DNA of 15,795 nt, from the NCBI GenBank assembly GCA_013335275.1, contig JAAXVX010000006.1, forward strand, positions 1-15,795, given 5' to 3'. Shown one piece after another: positions 1-6,607 of the stretch; position 1 is the stretch's first letter, and the number at the start of each line of letters is the position of its first letter. The stretch is from Bacteroidales bacterium. GTDB lineage: Bacteria > Bacteroidota > Bacteroidia > Bacteroidales > UBA932. The position numbers and the translations under genes are program-made. Under the pieces are notes generated by a model. It made no database searches. It was not told where the DNA came from and was given only the letters and a program-made list of their open reading frames with translations.

Positions 1-152
1 ACAACAAGTCCGGTGCTCACAAATGTTTCGCAGGCAACCTTTGAGTTTTGGTCCTGCCTTAGAAATTCATCAAGAATTGCGTCAGAAATCTGATCTGCAA
101 CCTTGTCCGGGTGTCCTTCAGACACCGATTCCGATGTAAATAGATATGACAT
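1..152 (-). CDS. metK: S-adenosylmethionine synthase (methionine adenosyltransferase), N-terminal part
   Basis: MetK makes S-adenosylmethionine from methionine and ATP in the cytoplasm. Only the first 50 codons lie in the window; the gene continues past the left edge. Reading the minus strand from the ATG at 152-150 gives a start [17 protein letters not shown], then [14 protein letters not shown] and later [11 protein letters not shown]. This is the conserved N-terminus of the family, including the GHPDK motif whose His14 and Asp16 contribute to the ATP/active site in known enzymes. The start is fixed by the family N-terminus, which begins only a few residues before the [11 protein letters not shown] block. 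There is no Shine-Dalgarno sequence. The leader of roughly 185 nt carries a SAM-II-like aptamer, so expression is probably repressed by the enzyme's own product. It is divergent from the TonB-dependent receptor gene. Confidence 0.97.
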   Translation of the reverse strand, partial: MSYLFTSESVSEGHPDKVADQISDAILDEFLRQDQNSKVACETFVSTGLV

Positions 153-185
153 AAAATTGCGCTTTATTTAAGTAAATTAATAATT

Positions 186-208
186 AACACTTACGATGGG
201 AAAGTGTT
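186..208 (-). other. Hairpin in metK leader, possible expression platform
   Basis: A perfect 7-bp inverted repeat (AACACTT/AAGTGTT) with a 9-nt loop lies between the riboswitch and the metK start codon, 34 nt before the ATG. It is AT-rich and followed by AATTATTAATTT rather than a clean U-run, so it is not a standard terminator. It may belong to the switching region of the riboswitch, but no alternative pairing with the aptamer was resolved by eye. The rest of the divergent intergenic region (153-473) holds the aptamer and the two promoters and nothing else I recognise. Confidence 0.35.
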
Positions 209-283
209 TGAATTGCTGCAATATTATGCTTCTTTTGAGAACATCCCAATAAACGGTAATGAGCGCCAATGGGCTGTATTATA

Positions 284-334
284 GACAATTTTAGCATTTT
301 TGGTGTGGTTGCAAGCAGTCAAATCTCTCCACAT
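284..334 (-). ncRNA. SAM-II-like riboswitch aptamer in the metK leader
   Basis: On the minus strand the sequence shows the hallmarks of the SAM-II (metA-type) pseudoknot aptamer. P1 is a 5-bp stem, TGTGG (333-329) with CCACA (308-304). Its 20-nt loop contains ATTTGAC (324-318) and TTGCAA (314-309). After an A-rich linker comes GCTAAAA (295-289). The reference metX SAM-II RNA from memory has GAUUUAACCGUAUUGCAA in a 19-nt loop, then an A-rich linker and GCUAAAA, so conserved blocks and spacing agree. A pseudoknot can form between loop bases G312-C311 and G295-C294, extended by GAC (320-318) with GTC (286-284). The gene it precedes, metK, makes the ligand. The promoter places the RNA start within a few bases of P1. 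The identification rests on recalled consensus, not a covariance-model search. Confidence 0.8.
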
Positions 335-342
335 GTCTGGTG

Positions 343-350
343 CAAATATA
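343..350 (-). promoter_or_regulatory. Promoter -7 element of metK
   Basis: The minus strand reads TATATTTG at 350-343, a full match to the Bacteroidota -7 consensus TAnnTTTG. Transcription would start around 336-338, immediately before the riboswitch P1 stem at 333. No convincing -33 TTTG lies at the usual distance; the region there is T-rich. Confidence 0.6.
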
Positions 351-407
351 CACTTTTTTGATAAAATGTATAAAAAGGTTACACAAATGTTAAATATTCG
401 AAATTTA

Positions 408-440
408 TTGCCATTTTTATACTCGATTTTGCTAATTTTG
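408..440 (+). promoter_or_regulatory. Promoter of the TonB-dependent receptor gene
   Basis: TTG at 408-410 (within TTATTG) and TAATTTTG at 433-440 match the Bacteroidota -33 and -7 elements with a 22-nt spacer, slightly long. The predicted start near 447 would give a leader of about 27 nt before the ATG at 474. Confidence 0.6.
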
Positions 441-473
441 CGACGGAATACCAAACAACTTATATAAATATCT

Positions 474-3400
474 ATGAAACAAACAATTAAGCAATTTGCC
501 CTAATGGCCCTTAGCTTGTTTGTGGCCTTTGCAGCCTATGCACAGGTTACTACATCTACTATGAGCGGACGAATTACAGAGGCAAACGGGACTCCTGTCA
601 TCGGAGCTACTGTTATCGCTGTTCACACCCCGTCCGGCACTCAGTATTATGCTATAACAGACAACGCAGGGAACTACCGCATTCAGAACATGCGTGTTGG
701 CGGTCCTTACACTGCAGAAGTCTCTTTCCTCGGTTTTGGCTCAACTAAATCCGGGAACATTACTCTAAGACTGGGTGAAAACTATGTACACAATGCAACA
801 CTAACAGAGCAGACTGTTAACCTCAGCGAGGTTGTTGTTACTGCAGGAATTGCAAACCCAATTCTGAACAGCGACAGGACCGGTGCATCAATGAACATCA
901 GTACCAGACAGCTCACCAGCCTCCCTTCAATCAGCCGCAGTATTACAGATTTCACAAGAATGACTCCACAGGCAAACGGAACTTCATTTGCAGGTCGTGA
1001 CGGTCGTTTCAATACTGTAACTATTGACGGTGCAGCATTCAATAACAACTTCGGTCTGTCCAGCAGCGCAATGCCGGGCGGTACAGCTCAGCCAATTTCT
1101 ATGGACGCTATTGCCGAGGTTTCCGTTAACCTTGCACCTTATGATGTTCGTCAGTCACAATTCACAGGAGCAGCTATCAATGCTGTAACAAAGAGTGGTG
1201 ACAACACTATCAAGGCATCTGTTTACACATACCTGAGGCCAAAATCATTCACCGGCGAAAAAGTTGGTGACGCGATTGTTAAAAGCGCCCGTGAAAGAAG
1301 TTCCAGTGTATATGGTCTTACCGTTGGTGGTCCAATCATTAAGAACAAATTGTTCTTCTTCATTAGCGGTGAGTACGAAAAAGAAATCGTGCCAAGCAGC
1401 GGATGGGAACCAAGCACAAACGGTGTAGTTGACCTTACAAACAAAATCTCACGCACAACAGTTACCGATCTTGAAAGAGCAAAAGCACACCTTCTTTCAA
1501 AATACAACTATGATCCGGGTGAATATCAGAACTTCTCTGCTTTCCCTTCGAGCAACTACAAAATTCTCGCACGTATCGACTGGAACATTGCAAAGAATCA
1601 CAAGTTTGCCCTGAGATACAACAGAATGAGAAATACCTCAACTAACCTTACAAATGCTACTTCAGGCCCTCCGGGCATATCCAGATCTAATTACAGCCGT
1701 GTTTCCGACAAATCAATTTCATTCTCAAATTCATTCTATGGCAATGAAAATGCAATTGACGCTTTCGCAGCTGAGTTAAACAGTACATTCGGATCGAAAT
1801 TCTCAAACAAGTTCTTAGTTTCTTATACAGCAACTACAGACCCAAAAAGAACTTCAAACAGCGATCTTTTCCCATTCGTTGACATTTACAAAGACGGCGA
1901 CCCTTACATGTCTTTCGGTTATGAACTTTTCAGTTACAAGAATCAGGTGTTGAACAACACATTCTCTGTAATTGACAACTTCACCATTAGCTTAGACAAA
2001 CACACACTCACAGCAGGTCTTGCATACGACAACATTTTCGTAAACAACTCTTACATCCGTGAGGGAACAAGCTACTACAGATACAAATCGCTTGACGATT
2101 TCATCAATGATGCAAAACCTACCGGATTTGGTGTTACTTATGGTTACGAAGGACAAGACATCACAGGTGTTAAAATGAGCTTCGGTCTTGCAAGTGCATA
2201 CATTCAGGATGAATGGCAACTTAACAAGGACTTTAAGGTTACTTACGGTATTCGTGCCGAGCTTCCTCTGTATCACAACAAATTAGTGGACAATCCTGGT
2301 ATTGCCGCACTGGATTTTGCAGGTTATAAATTTAAAGTAGGCGAGTGGCCAAACAGCAAAGTTCAAATCAACCCTCGCGTTGGTTTCAACTGGGACGTTA
2401 AAGGCGACAGAAGTATTCAGGTTCGCGGAGGTACAGGTATCTTCTCGGGAGTGCTTCCTTTCGTATGGTTTACAAACCAGCCTAGTTCATCAGGTACAGT
2501 TCAGAGTCCCGAAGTTGGTCTTGCAGATACAAAACTTCCTTCCGATTTCAGATTCAATCCTGATTTCAAAGCTCAGGTTGCAAAATACCCTACTCTCTTC
2601 CCTCCTACAATGAGTGGTACACTTGCTTCAGGTTCTGCACTTGCAGAAGTTAACAAAGACTTTAAGATGCCTCAAATCTGGAGAACAAACCTTGCAGGTG
2701 ACTTTGAACTTCCTGCTAATATGATTTTCACAGTTGAAGCTCTCTTCTCTAAGGATATTAACTCAATTGTTCAAAAGAACGTTAACCTTCCTAATCCTAA
2801 CAGAGTATTCTCAGGTGCAGACAAACGCGCATACTGGAGTGGAAACAAAGTTAACAGCAACGTTGCTTCGGCAATGGTTCTTGACAACTCAGACCAAGGT
2901 TATCAGGCTCTGTTTACAGCTCAGCTGACCAAAAACTTCCAGTATGGTTTCTCGGGTATGATTGCATACACATTTAACCTTTCGAAGGACCTTTCTGCTA
3001 ACCCTGGTTCATCTGCTTACTCTGCATGGACAAGCAACCTTGACGCATTCAATCTTAACAGCCCGCAACTTAGCTACTCAAGCTTTGCAGTTCCTCACAG
3101 AGTAGTTGGTTCGTTAACCTACAGAATTGAATACGCAAAGAATTTTGCAACATCTATTTCTATCTACTATAATGGTGCAGCTCAGGGACGTTCATCAGTT
3201 GCCTACTCAAATGACATGACAGGCGACGGTGCTTCATCTGACCTTATCTATGTTCCTAACAATAAATACGAATTGGCATTTGTTGATGTAGCCGGTAAAA
3301 TGACTGCTCAGGAGCAAAGTGATAAATTCATGGAGTATGTTCAGAATGATAAATATCTAAGCAAACGTCAGGGACAATATGCCGAAAGATTCGGTGTTGT

Positions 3401-3737
3401 TAATCCTTGGAAAAACCGTTGGGATGTGAAAGTTATTCAGGATGTATTCGCAAACTTCGGTACAGACCGTCGTTACACACTTCAATTGAGTCTTGATATC
3501 GTTAATGCAGGTAACCTCCTTAGCAAAAACTGGGGTATTTATACCAGATCAGGTCTTGCTAACTCATACGATGTGATTATGCCTTTGAAATACATGGGTG
3601 TTAATGCCGGTGGACAACCTACTTATACTCTTAATGCAACAGACATAGCAAACTTCGACGCAAAGAATCAGCAAATCAACTCTGTATCAACAGGAAGTAC
3701 CTGGGGAATGCAGCTTGGTATCCGTTTGCTCTTCTAA
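474..3737 (+). CDS. Oar-like TonB-dependent outer membrane receptor with carboxypeptidase-regulatory-like domain
   Basis: A 1087-residue outer membrane transporter. Residues 1-23 are a signal peptide with a probable cleavage after AYA, leaving QVTTST at the mature N-terminus. About 25-112 form a carboxypeptidase-regulatory-like beta-sandwich (SGRITEANGTPVIGATV, then NAGNYRIQNMRVGG). SEVVVTAG (118-125) leads into the plug domain (to about 245, with AINAVTKSGDN). The rest is a 22-strand-type barrel ending in Phe, as expected for outer membrane insertion. The plug and the segment GDGASSDLIYVPNN near the C-terminus resemble the Oar subgroup rather than the SusC subgroup, and no SusD-like lipoprotein gene follows. 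Import would be powered by TonB-ExbBD; the substrate cannot be read from sequence. It is a single-gene unit: own promoter upstream, strong terminator downstream. Confidence 0.93.
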   Translation: MKQTIKQFALMALSLFVAFAAYAQVTTSTMSGRITEANGTPVIGATVIAVHTPSGTQYYAITDNAGNYRIQNMRVGGPYTAEVSFLGFGSTKSGNITLRLGENYVHNATLTEQTVNLSEVVVTAGIANPILNSDRTGASMNISTRQLTSLPSISRSITDFTRMTPQANGTSFAGRDGRFNTVTIDGAAFNNNFGLSSSAMPGGTAQPISMDAIAEVSVNLAPYDVRQSQFTGAAINAVTKSGDNTIKASVYTYLRPKSFTGEKVGDAIVKSARERSSSVYGLTVGGPIIKNKLFFFISGEYEKEIVPSSGWEPSTNGVVDLTNKISRTTVTDLERAKAHLLSKYNYDPGEYQNFSAFPSSNYKILARIDWNIAKNHKFALRYNRMRNTSTNLTNATSGPPGISRSNYSRVSDKSISFSNSFYGNENAIDAFAAELNSTFGSKFSNKFLVSYTATTDPKRTSNSDLFPFVDIYKDGDPYMSFGYELFSYKNQVLNNTFSVIDNFTISLDKHTLTAGLAYDNIFVNNSYIREGTSYYRYKSLDDFINDAKPTGFGVTYGYEGQDITGVKMSFGLASAYIQDEWQLNKDFKVTYGIRAELPLYHNKLVDNPGIAALDFAGYKFKVGEWPNSKVQINPRVGFNWDVKGDRSIQVRGGTGIFSGVLPFVWFTNQPSSSGTVQSPEVGLADTKLPSDFRFNPDFKAQVAKYPTLFPPTMSGTLASGSALAEVNKDFKMPQIWRTNLAGDFELPANMIFTVEALFSKDINSIVQKNVNLPNPNRVFSGADKRAYWSGNKVNSNVASAMVLDNSDQGYQALFTAQLTKNFQYGFSGMIAYTFNLSKDLSANPGSSAYSAWTSNLDAFNLNSPQLSYSSFAVPHRVVGSLTYRIEYAKNFATSISIYYNGAAQGRSSVAYSNDMTGDGASSDLIYVPNNKYELAFVDVAGKMTAQEQSDKFMEYVQNDKYLSKRQGQYAERFGVVNPWKNRWDVKVIQDVFANFGTDRRYTLQLSLDIVNAGNLLSKNWGIYTRSGLANSYDVIMPLKYMGVNAGGQPTYTLNATDIANFDAKNQQINSVSTGSTWGMQLGIRLLF

Positions 3738-3757
3738 TTCGAAACTCTTAAATATTC

Positions 3758-3795
3758 AATAGGCTGCCCACTAATTTGGGCAGCCTATTTTTTTT
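3758..3795 (+). terminator. Intrinsic terminator after the TonB-dependent receptor gene
   Basis: A near-ideal hairpin: TAGGCTGCCCA (3760-3770) pairs perfectly with TGGGCAGCCTA (3777-3787) around the 6-nt loop CTAATT, extendable by two A-T pairs, and is followed directly by a run of T to 3795. The right arm and T-tract overlap the promoter of yraN. Confidence 0.93.
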
Positions 3796-3805
3796 ATTAA
3801 ATTTG
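3775..3805 (+). promoter_or_regulatory. yraN promoter, embedded in the upstream terminator
   Basis: TTTG (3775-3778), a 19-nt spacer, then TAAATTTG (3798-3805): an exact match to the Bacteroidota promoter pattern. The -33 element sits at the loop/right arm of the terminator hairpin. Transcription would start near 3812, leaving only about 9 nt before the ATG at 3821. Confidence 0.7.
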
Positions 3806-3820
3806 TATAAAAGAGAGCTT

Positions 3821-4189
3821 ATGGATGGGTGCGAGAGATTGTTGAGGGGGAAAAAGGGCGAGATGATAGCGGAGGAATACTTGTGCTCTATCGGATTAGT
3901 TACTCTGGAAAGAAACTGGAGGTCGGGTCACAAAGAGATAGATCTTATTATGACAGAGAAGGAGATACTTCATATAGTTGAGGTGAAATCTCTGAATTTC
4001 CCCGGGTTGCGGGATCCATTCGAGAGCGTTAATTTAAAGAAACAAAATAAAATAATTTCGGCAGCAAGAGACTATATAGTCAGGAAAAGAGTCAAATATG
4101 AAATTCAGTTCGATATCGTTTCTGTTTTTTTTAAAGGAGAAGATTTCATAATTGAATATTTTCCGGACGCTTTTGCACCGCGATGGTAA
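3821..4189 (+). CDS. yraN: YraN/UPF0102 family nuclease-like protein
   Basis: A 122-residue protein of the UPF0102 (YraN) family, which has a restriction-endonuclease/Holliday-resolvase-like fold; its cellular job is not firmly known. Visible motifs in order: GKKGEMIAEEYL (10-21), ERNWR (30-34), KEID (38-41) and VEVK (53-56). The acidic residues Glu39, Asp41 and Glu54 with Lys56 give the (D/E)-X(n)-EXK arrangement of this superfamily. The conserved AVTPKKQ-like block appears as ESVNLKKQNKI. An in-frame TTG at 3776 would add 15 residues but lies inside the terminator and the -33 element, so the ATG at 3821 is chosen. Length fits the family (about 110-130). It is the first gene of a tightly packed plus-strand group running to pheS. 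Confidence 0.9.
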   Translation: MDGCERLLRGKKGEMIAEEYLCSIGLVTLERNWRSGHKEIDLIMTEKEILHIVEVKSLNFPGLRDPFESVNLKKQNKIISAARDYIVRKRVKYEIQFDIVSVFFKGEDFIIEYFPDAFAPRW

Positions 4190-4206
4190 TAAATAATTTT
4201 CCGGAA

Positions 4207-5301
4207 ATGAATAAGAACAACTACTGTATAATAATGGCCGGCGGAATCGGAAGCCGTTTCTGGCCTGTGAGCAGGAACTCAAAACCAAAACAGTTTCTGG
4301 ATATTTTGGGGTTCGGAAAGACATTCCTTCAGCAGACGTTTGAAAGATTTTCCCGCATAATGCCTGTTGAAAACATACTCATTGTTACTTCTTCTCAGTA
4401 TAAAGAACTTGTGATGGAACAGATACCGGATATACTTCCGGAAAACATTCTGCTTGAGCCTTACCGTAGAAATACAGCACCCTGTGTAGCTTATGCTACC
4501 TATAAACTTCTGGAGAAAAATTCAAATGCATCTGTTGTGGTGGCCCCGTCCGATCACCTGATTCTTAATGAAGATGTTTTTCTTGACACAATCAATACAG
4601 CACTGGCATACGCCGATAATCACAATGTACTTATGACGCTTGGCATAAACCCGACAAGGCCGGAAACAGCATACGGTTATATTCAGGCCAATAAGGGAAC
4701 CCCTGTGAGTATAAAGGGCAATGTAGCATATACGGTTAAAACCTTTACAGAAAAACCGAGTCAGGATTTAGCAAAGGTATTTGTGGAGAGCGGGGAGTTT
4801 TTGTGGAACTCGGGGATCTTTATCTGGAACCTTCTTGCTATAAAAGCAGAACTCGAGCAACTGCAACCCGATATTTCAGGCCTTTTTCAAAAGGGTAAGG
4901 GAATATATTATACTCCCGATGAAGAGGAGTTTATCAAGGGGGTTTACGAAGAGTGTACCAGCATATCGGTCGACTACGGCATAATGGAAAAGACCGGGAA
5001 AGCACTTGTATATCCCGCATCTTTCGGATGGTCCGATCTGGGAACATGGGAATCGATGTATTCACATGTTGATACCGATGAAAATGGAAACATAATAAGG
5101 GGAGGAGATACTTTGGTGGATAAAGTAAATAACTCGATTATTGTTTCTGCAGAAAAGAACAAACTGGTGGTAGCAAACGGGCTGGACAATTTTATGGTTA
5201 TCAATACAGACGATGTTTTGTTAATTTGCCCGAGAGAGGAATCGGCTTTCAAAAGCATCCTCACAGACCTTCCGCTTAATGAATTTGTTAAATATCAATA
5301 A
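4207..5301 (+). CDS. manC: Mannose-1-phosphate guanylyltransferase (GDP-mannose pyrophosphorylase)
   Basis: Converts mannose-1-phosphate and GTP to GDP-mannose and pyrophosphate, feeding mannose and fucose into surface glycans. From the ATG at 4207 the protein has 364 residues. The nucleotidyltransferase signature MAGGIGSRFWPVSR (10-23) is followed by PKQFL (27-31). Then come APSDH (113-117, metal/nucleotide region), FTEKP (180-184), WNSGIFIWN (200-208) and SVDYGIMEK (254-262). It is single-domain: the C-terminal phosphomannose isomerase (cupin) part of the bifunctional ManC/AlgA type is absent, so mannose-6-phosphate must come from a separate isomerase. An upstream in-frame ATG at 4183 overlaps yraN by 7 nt. 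I prefer 4207 because family members begin MNKNNYC-like, but 4183 is possible. Nine bases separate it from arcA, suggesting co-transcription. Confidence 0.94.
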   Translation: MNKNNYCIIMAGGIGSRFWPVSRNSKPKQFLDILGFGKTFLQQTFERFSRIMPVENILIVTSSQYKELVMEQIPDILPENILLEPYRRNTAPCVAYATYKLLEKNSNASVVVAPSDHLILNEDVFLDTINTALAYADNHNVLMTLGINPTRPETAYGYIQANKGTPVSIKGNVAYTVKTFTEKPSQDLAKVFVESGEFLWNSGIFIWNLLAIKAELEQLQPDISGLFQKGKGIYYTPDEEEFIKGVYEECTSISVDYGIMEKTGKALVYPASFGWSDLGTWESMYSHVDTDENGNIIRGGDTLVDKVNNSIIVSAEKNKLVVANGLDNFMVINTDDVLLICPREESAFKSILTDLPLNEFVKYQ

Positions 5302-5310
5302 TAAAGACTT

Positions 5311-6588
5311 ATGGCAAACAATCCTCTAAAAATTGAGGTACAATCCGAAATAGGCAAACTGGAAGCAGTATTGCTGCACTCGCCTGGCGCAGAGGTGGAA
5401 AATATGACTCCGAGGAACGCACAAAGGGCGCTTTATAGCGATATCCTGAATCTTTCCATTGCACAAAAGGAGTATGAGCAGGTATCAGGAGTACTTTCAA
5501 AAGTGGCAAAAATATATCAGATTAAGGATTTACTAATTAAAATTCTTGACAACCACAGCGAAAGGGAAGCGCTCGTAGGAAAAATATGTGTAACAGAGAA
5601 TGTTACGGATTACTTCGAATATCTTATGGAGATGTCTTCCAGAAATCTTGCAAATGTTCTCATTGAGGGACTTCCTGCAAGGATAAACACTCTCACTGCA
5701 TATTTAAAGGACGATTACTATGCTTTGTTGCCGCTTTATAACTTTTACTTTACCAGAGATGCAGCTGTTTCAATAGGCAGCAGAGCTTTAATTTGCAAGA
5801 TGGCGAGTAAAGTGAGGATGAGAGAATCGCTCATAACAGAGGCGATTTTCAAAAATCCGAACTTCTTCGATTGTGAAGTTATCAATGCTCACGATTTTCA
5901 GCCCGGTAACGAGGAGATATTTATGGAAGGCGGAGATATCCTTATTGCAAGAGAAGATATTTTAATTGTCGGAAACGGAATGAGGACAAGCAGCAATGGT
6001 ATCGACCTGCTTGTAAACAGGCTTTGCAAAACCGAAGGCCCTGAAAAGAGACACGTTATTGTTCAGCAGCTCCCGGATTCTCCGGAATCATTTATTCACC
6101 TGGATATGGTATTTACCCTTTTGGATGTAGACAAAGCGATGGTTTTTGAACCTCTGATACTTAATGATAATCAGTACCAGACAGTACATATGACAATTGA
6201 AGGAGGGCGTGTTACAAAGATAAAGACTGTAAATAACATACCATCGATACTTAAAAAACTGGGCATGGAAGTGGAGCCAATCATCTGCGGAGGCAATGCA
6301 GACGAGTGGAACCAGGAGAGAGAACAGTGGCACAGTGGTGCAAATTTCTTCGCCTTTGAACCGGGGAAAGTTATGTCCTATGCGAGGAATGTCCATACTC
6401 TTAACGAACTGGACAAAATGAATTTTGAAATAATCCCTGCGTGGGATGTAGTTAACGGAAAACGCGACCTTTCAAAGGTGGGCAAGTGCGTTGTGACTAT
6501 TGATGGTTCTGAACTTCCGCGAGGCGGGGGAGGCGCAAGGTGCATGACAATGCCGCTTCGGAGGAGTGCCGTAAACTGGTCTAAATAG
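5311..6588 (+). CDS. arcA: Arginine deiminase
   Basis: Hydrolyses L-arginine to citrulline and ammonia, the first step of the arginine deiminase pathway; cytoplasmic. The 425-residue length is usual. The catalytic set of the guanidino-group-modifying superfamily is all present: Asp150 in FTRDAAVSIGSRAL, Glu206 in MEGGD, His263 and Asp265 in FIHLDMVF, and the nucleophile Cys411 in GGGGARCMTMPLRR. The N-terminal substrate loop EIGKLEAVLLHSPG is also typical. The helical insert of deiminases (roughly 75-145) separates the first and second catalytic blocks. The neighbours do not include ornithine carbamoyltransferase, carbamate kinase or the ArcD antiporter, so the rest of the pathway, if present, is elsewhere. 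It sits 9 nt after manC and 19 nt before the protease gene, probably in one transcript. Confidence 0.96.
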   Translation: MANNPLKIEVQSEIGKLEAVLLHSPGAEVENMTPRNAQRALYSDILNLSIAQKEYEQVSGVLSKVAKIYQIKDLLIKILDNHSEREALVGKICVTENVTDYFEYLMEMSSRNLANVLIEGLPARINTLTAYLKDDYYALLPLYNFYFTRDAAVSIGSRALICKMASKVRMRESLITEAIFKNPNFFDCEVINAHDFQPGNEEIFMEGGDILIAREDILIVGNGMRTSSNGIDLLVNRLCKTEGPEKRHVIVQQLPDSPESFIHLDMVFTLLDVDKAMVFEPLILNDNQYQTVHMTIEGGRVTKIKTVNNIPSILKKLGMEVEPIICGGNADEWNQEREQWHSGANFFAFEPGKVMSYARNVHTLNELDKMNFEIIPAWDVVNGKRDLSKVGKCVVTIDGSELPRGGGGARCMTMPLRRSAVNWSK

Positions 6589-6607
6589 TTTAAATCAGCC
6601 AAATAAT

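Noticed and set aside
224..454. A 76-residue minus-strand reading frame upstream of metK
   Set aside because: It overlaps the metK promoter and the SAM-II-like aptamer, has low-complexity composition and no recognisable domain; the RNA explanation fits the conserved blocks better.
474..3737. SusC-type glycan receptor of a polysaccharide utilisation locus
   Set aside because: No SusD-like lipoprotein, glycan hydrolase or hybrid regulator nearby, and the sequence resembles the Oar subgroup.
3776..3820. Longer yraN start at a TTG
   Set aside because: The TTG lies inside the terminator hairpin and the -33 element, upstream of the predicted transcription start, and the extra residues do not resemble the family.
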